7,180 nucleotides of DNA from positions 1-7,180 of the forward strand of contig JAAYZY010000189.1 of the NCBI GenBank assembly GCA_012514615.1, in the 5' to 3' direction. Of this stretch, positions 5,126-7,180 are shown one piece after another. The DNA is from Chloroflexota bacterium. Its GTDB lineage: Bacteria; Chloroflexota; Anaerolineae; DTPP01. The notes beneath the pieces are model-generated. The model saw only the letters and a program-made list of their open reading frames with translations, was not told the origin of the DNA and did no database searches. Both the position numbers and the translations under genes were made by a program. The stretch's first letter is position 1; the number at the start of each line of letters is the position of its first letter.

Positions 5126-6274
5126 ATGGCGGTGCCCTGGAGCAAGTCGGCGGCCAGCTACTTGGCCATCAAGGACGAGGTAGACGCGGCGATCCAGCGG
5201 GTGCTGGCCAGCGGCGTCTACTCCGGGGGCGAGGAAGTGGAGGGGCTAGAGCGGGAGTTCGCTGCCTTCTGCGGCACGCGTTATGCCGTGGCTCTGGATT
5301 CCGGCAGCGCGGCGATCCTGCTGTCGCTGCTGGCCATGGGCATCGGTCCTGGTGATGAGGTGCTCTCGGTGGCCAACAGCTGCTACTCCATCCCGGCGGC
5401 CATCGCCCACAGCGGAGCCCGGACCGTGCTGCTGGATGTGGACGAGGAGAGCAGCAACATCGACCCCGCGCTGATCGGGGAGCGAATCACCCCGCGCACC
5501 CGCGCCATTGTGGCCGTTCATGGCTACGGCATCCCCTGCCTGATTGACCGCGTCATGGAGATTGCCCGCCGCCACAACCTGCAGGTGGTGGAAGACGCCG
5601 CTGTGTCCACCGGGGCCCGCTACCAGGGTCAGCGGGTGGGCTCCTTCGGCCATGTGGGGACCTTCAGCCTGGCCGGCTCCAAGATCCTCAGCGCCTTCGG
5701 CACAGCCGGGATGGTCACCACCGACTCTGCCGAGGCGGCGGCGCGGGTCAAGCAGTTGTCGTACTATGGCAAGCGCCGTCAGACCGCGGCGGACGGCATC
5801 TCGGAGGCGTACGGCGTCTCTAACATGGTCTTGGGGATGCTGGGCTACAACGCGCACATGGACCCGCTGCAGGCTGCCGTGCTGCGGGTGAAGCTACCCA
5901 TGCTGGATGGCTGGTTGGAGGCGCGGCGGGAGAAGGCCCGCCTGTATGCTCAGGCACTGGCCGATCTGCCGGTCGCCCTGCCCGCGGTGCCGCCGCAAAC
6001 CGAGCCGATCTACCGCGGCTACCTGGTGCGAGTGCCGCGTCGCAACCAGGTGTTGGAGCACCTGCACCGCCGCGGCATCGGGGCCATGGTGATGCACCCC
6101 CCGCCGATTCACCTGCAGCCGGCCTTCCGCTACCTGGGCTACAGCGAAGGCGATTTCCCGGTGACCGAGCGGGTCTCCCGCCAGATTCTGAGCCTGCCCA
6201 TCTACCCGGAACTGACCGAAGCGCAGATCGGCGAAGTGGTGGACGCGCTGCGTGAGGCCTTGGCCGTCGCCTAG
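5126..6274 (+). CDS. DegT/DnrJ/EryC1/StrS-family PLP enzyme, first of a tandem pair
   Basis: 382 residues, full length for the family. ATG 5126 has AAGGAGG (5113-5119) upstream. It has the fold-type I PLP enzyme layout. The GSG around 60 ('DSGSAAILL') binds the cofactor phosphate. 'VHGYGIP' is at 131-137. Asp157 ('VVEDAAV') should contact the pyridine nitrogen, and Lys186 ('SLAGSKILS') should form the Schiff base; the 29-residue gap equals that of known members such as ArnB. The C-terminal 'HPPPIHLQPAFRYLGYSEGDF' and 'SLPIYPELTEAQI' are typical. Known members mostly transaminate nucleotide-bound keto-sugars, making amino sugars for polysaccharides or antibiotics; the substrate here is unknown. 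Odd points: the usual EDAAQAHG reads EDAAVSTG, and the Gly-rich GD/EGG after the lysine reads GTAG. The lysine argues against the His-type dehydratases of this family. It is read from the promoter at 4866 through a long leader, and the paralogue follows after 34 bases. Confidence 0.93.
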   Translation: MAVPWSKSAASYLAIKDEVDAAIQRVLASGVYSGGEEVEGLEREFAAFCGTRYAVALDSGSAAILLSLLAMGIGPGDEVLSVANSCYSIPAAIAHSGARTVLLDVDEESSNIDPALIGERITPRTRAIVAVHGYGIPCLIDRVMEIARRHNLQVVEDAAVSTGARYQGQRVGSFGHVGTFSLAGSKILSAFGTAGMVTTDSAEAAARVKQLSYYGKRRQTAADGISEAYGVSNMVLGMLGYNAHMDPLQAAVLRVKLPMLDGWLEARREKARLYAQALADLPVALPAVPPQTEPIYRGYLVRVPRRNQVLEHLHRRGIGAMVMHPPPIHLQPAFRYLGYSEGDFPVTERVSRQILSLPIYPELTEAQIGEVVDALREALAVA

Positions 6275-6308
6275 CTGCCGCGCCTGCGGAACTCGCAAGG
6301 AGGTTCAC

Positions 6309-7180
6309 ATGCCTGTCCCTTGGCTGGACCTGAGCGCCAACTACCTGAGCGCGCAGGACGAATTCGACGAGGCGATCCGCCGTGTGCTGCGGAGCGGCAA
6401 CGTCTCCATGGGCCCGGATGTCTATGCGCTGGAGGACGAGTTCGCCGTTTTCTGCGGCCGCCGCCGCGCCATCTCCCTGGGGTCGGGGTCGGCGGCGATC
6501 CTGCTTACGCTGCGAGCCCTGGGCATCGGCCCGGGCGATGAGGTGATCACTGCGCCCACGAGCTGCCCCTCGGTGCCCACGGCCATCACCCACAGCGGGG
6601 CGCGCCTGGTCTTCGCCGATATCCAAGATGGCAGCGCCAACATCGACCCGGCCCAGGTGGAGGCCAGGATCACCCCGCTCACCCGGGCGGTGGTGGCGGT
6701 GCATGCCAACGGGGTTCCCTGCGACATGGCCGCGCTTGCCGAGCTGGCTCGCCAGCGCGGCCTGCTGTTGGTGGAAGACGGCTCGGTGGCCACCGGGGCG
6801 CGCTTCGCTGGCCGCCGTGTGGGCGCCTTTGGCGACGCCGCCGTCTTCAGCCTGGGGCACGGCAAGGTGCTCTCGTCTTACGGGAATGCGGCCGGCATGA
6901 TGACGACCGACTCAGAGGAGGTGGCGACCGCCGTGCGCACGCTGGCCACCTATGGGGCGCAGCCGCTGCCGCCGGAACACGACATCCCGGCCGACTTCGG
7001 TCCGCTGGACCACGCTTGCGGCGTCTTGGGCTACAACAGCCACGTGGGCTCGCTGCAGGCGGCTGTGCTGCGCATCCAACTGCGCCGCCTGGATGCGGCT
7101 CTGGAGCGGCGGCGGGCCATCGCGGCGAGGTACCGCGCAGGCCTGCAAGGCCTGCCGGTGCGCACCCTGGAGATCCCCCG
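6309..7180 (+). CDS. Second DegT/DnrJ/EryC1/StrS-family PLP enzyme (3' end outside window)
   Basis: 290 complete codons are visible; by comparison with its neighbour about 90 residues are cut off by the right edge. ATG 6309 has a perfect AAGGAGG (6297-6303) five bases before it. It aligns without gaps to the first gene for 192 residues, with 107 identities by hand count (about 55%). Asp157 ('VEDGSV') and the PLP lysine Lys186 ('SLGHGKVLSS') sit at identical positions. Differences that may matter for substrate: His184 two residues before the lysine, 'TSCPSVP' against 'NSCYSIP' at 84-90, 'VHANGVP' against 'VHGYGIP', and one extra residue after 192 ('GNAAGMMTT'). The family's EDAAQAHG motif is changed again, to EDGSVATG. 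It is probably co-transcribed with the first gene. The two could form a heteromer or handle successive or alternative substrates (inference). The missing C-terminus, which carries substrate-binding residues, limits the call. Confidence 0.92.
   Translation, partial: MPVPWLDLSANYLSAQDEFDEAIRRVLRSGNVSMGPDVYALEDEFAVFCGRRRAISLGSGSAAILLTLRALGIGPGDEVITAPTSCPSVPTAITHSGARLVFADIQDGSANIDPAQVEARITPLTRAVVAVHANGVPCDMAALAELARQRGLLLVEDGSVATGARFAGRRVGAFGDAAVFSLGHGKVLSSYGNAAGMMTTDSEEVATAVRTLATYGAQPLPPEHDIPADFGPLDHACGVLGYNSHVGSLQAAVLRIQLRRLDAALERRRAIAARYRAGLQGLPVRTLEIP

Noticed and set aside
5246..5857. Minus-strand open frame of 203 codons
   Set aside because: It lies fully inside the first DegT gene, has no SD, and its composition is typical of antisense frames.
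5820..6860. Long minus-strand open frame (346 codons) opposite the DegT genes
   Set aside because: It is a shadow of GC-rich coding DNA: the opposite strand carries two recognisable enzymes with SD sites. The predicted product is Arg/Ala/Pro/Gly low-complexity without motifs.
1..7180. CRISPR array, tRNA, insertion sequence, att site or phage gene
   Set aside because: No regularly spaced repeats, no cloverleaf, no transposase or integrase motif and no terminal inverted repeats were seen on reading both strands.

Overview
This window looks like a chromosomal piece of a high-GC bacterium. It has GC-rich third codon positions, strong AAGGAGG-type ribosome binding sites, sigma70-like promoters, a 2[4Fe-4S] ferredoxin-type protein, an MscS channel and DegT-type aminotransferases. 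Nothing in the sequence fixes the phylum; an anaerobic or microaerobic environmental lineage is only a guess. I see no rRNA, tRNA, CRISPR array, insertion sequence or phage gene.

Layout. (1) 2-319 (+) is the C-terminal part of an iron-sulfur protein: a cysteine-packed CNCCTCCC stretch followed by two CxxCxxCxxxC motifs. (2) 459-980 (+) is a small soluble protein that resembles the DUF7000 family. (3) From 4801 down to 1053, a minus-strand run reads, in transcription order: a short-chain dehydrogenase (4801-3977), a broken gene (3903-2833) ending in a winged-helix-like domain, an MscS-type mechanosensitive channel (2820-2014), and an unrecognised protein with a proline-rich tail (1898-1053) whose 5' end is also disrupted. 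(4) 4802-5125 is a regulatory region. It holds two divergent sigma70-like promoters with -35 boxes one base apart, an inverted repeat at the predicted plus-strand start site, a possible leader ORF and a terminator-like hairpin. (5) 5126-6274 and 6309-beyond 7180 (+) are tandem DegT/DnrJ/EryC1/StrS-type PLP enzymes, about 55% identical by hand alignment over their first 192 residues.

How the parts may work together. The two DegT paralogues are probably co-transcribed (34-base gap, second gene with its own strong SD) from the promoter at 4866-4894, through a leader of about 225 nt that may control expression. The dehydrogenase has its own promoter facing the other way. The broken gene and the MscS gene are tightly coupled: the stop codon of the first lies inside the SD of the second, which suggests an ancestral channel/accessory operon.

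The most unusual points are the regulatory region between 4802 and 5125, the tandem DegT pair with altered active-site neighbourhoods, and the cluster of reading-frame breaks between about 1950 and 3810. At least two of those breaks sit in homopolymers, so sequencing or assembly error competes with true gene decay. I found no clearly new defence or mobile system here.
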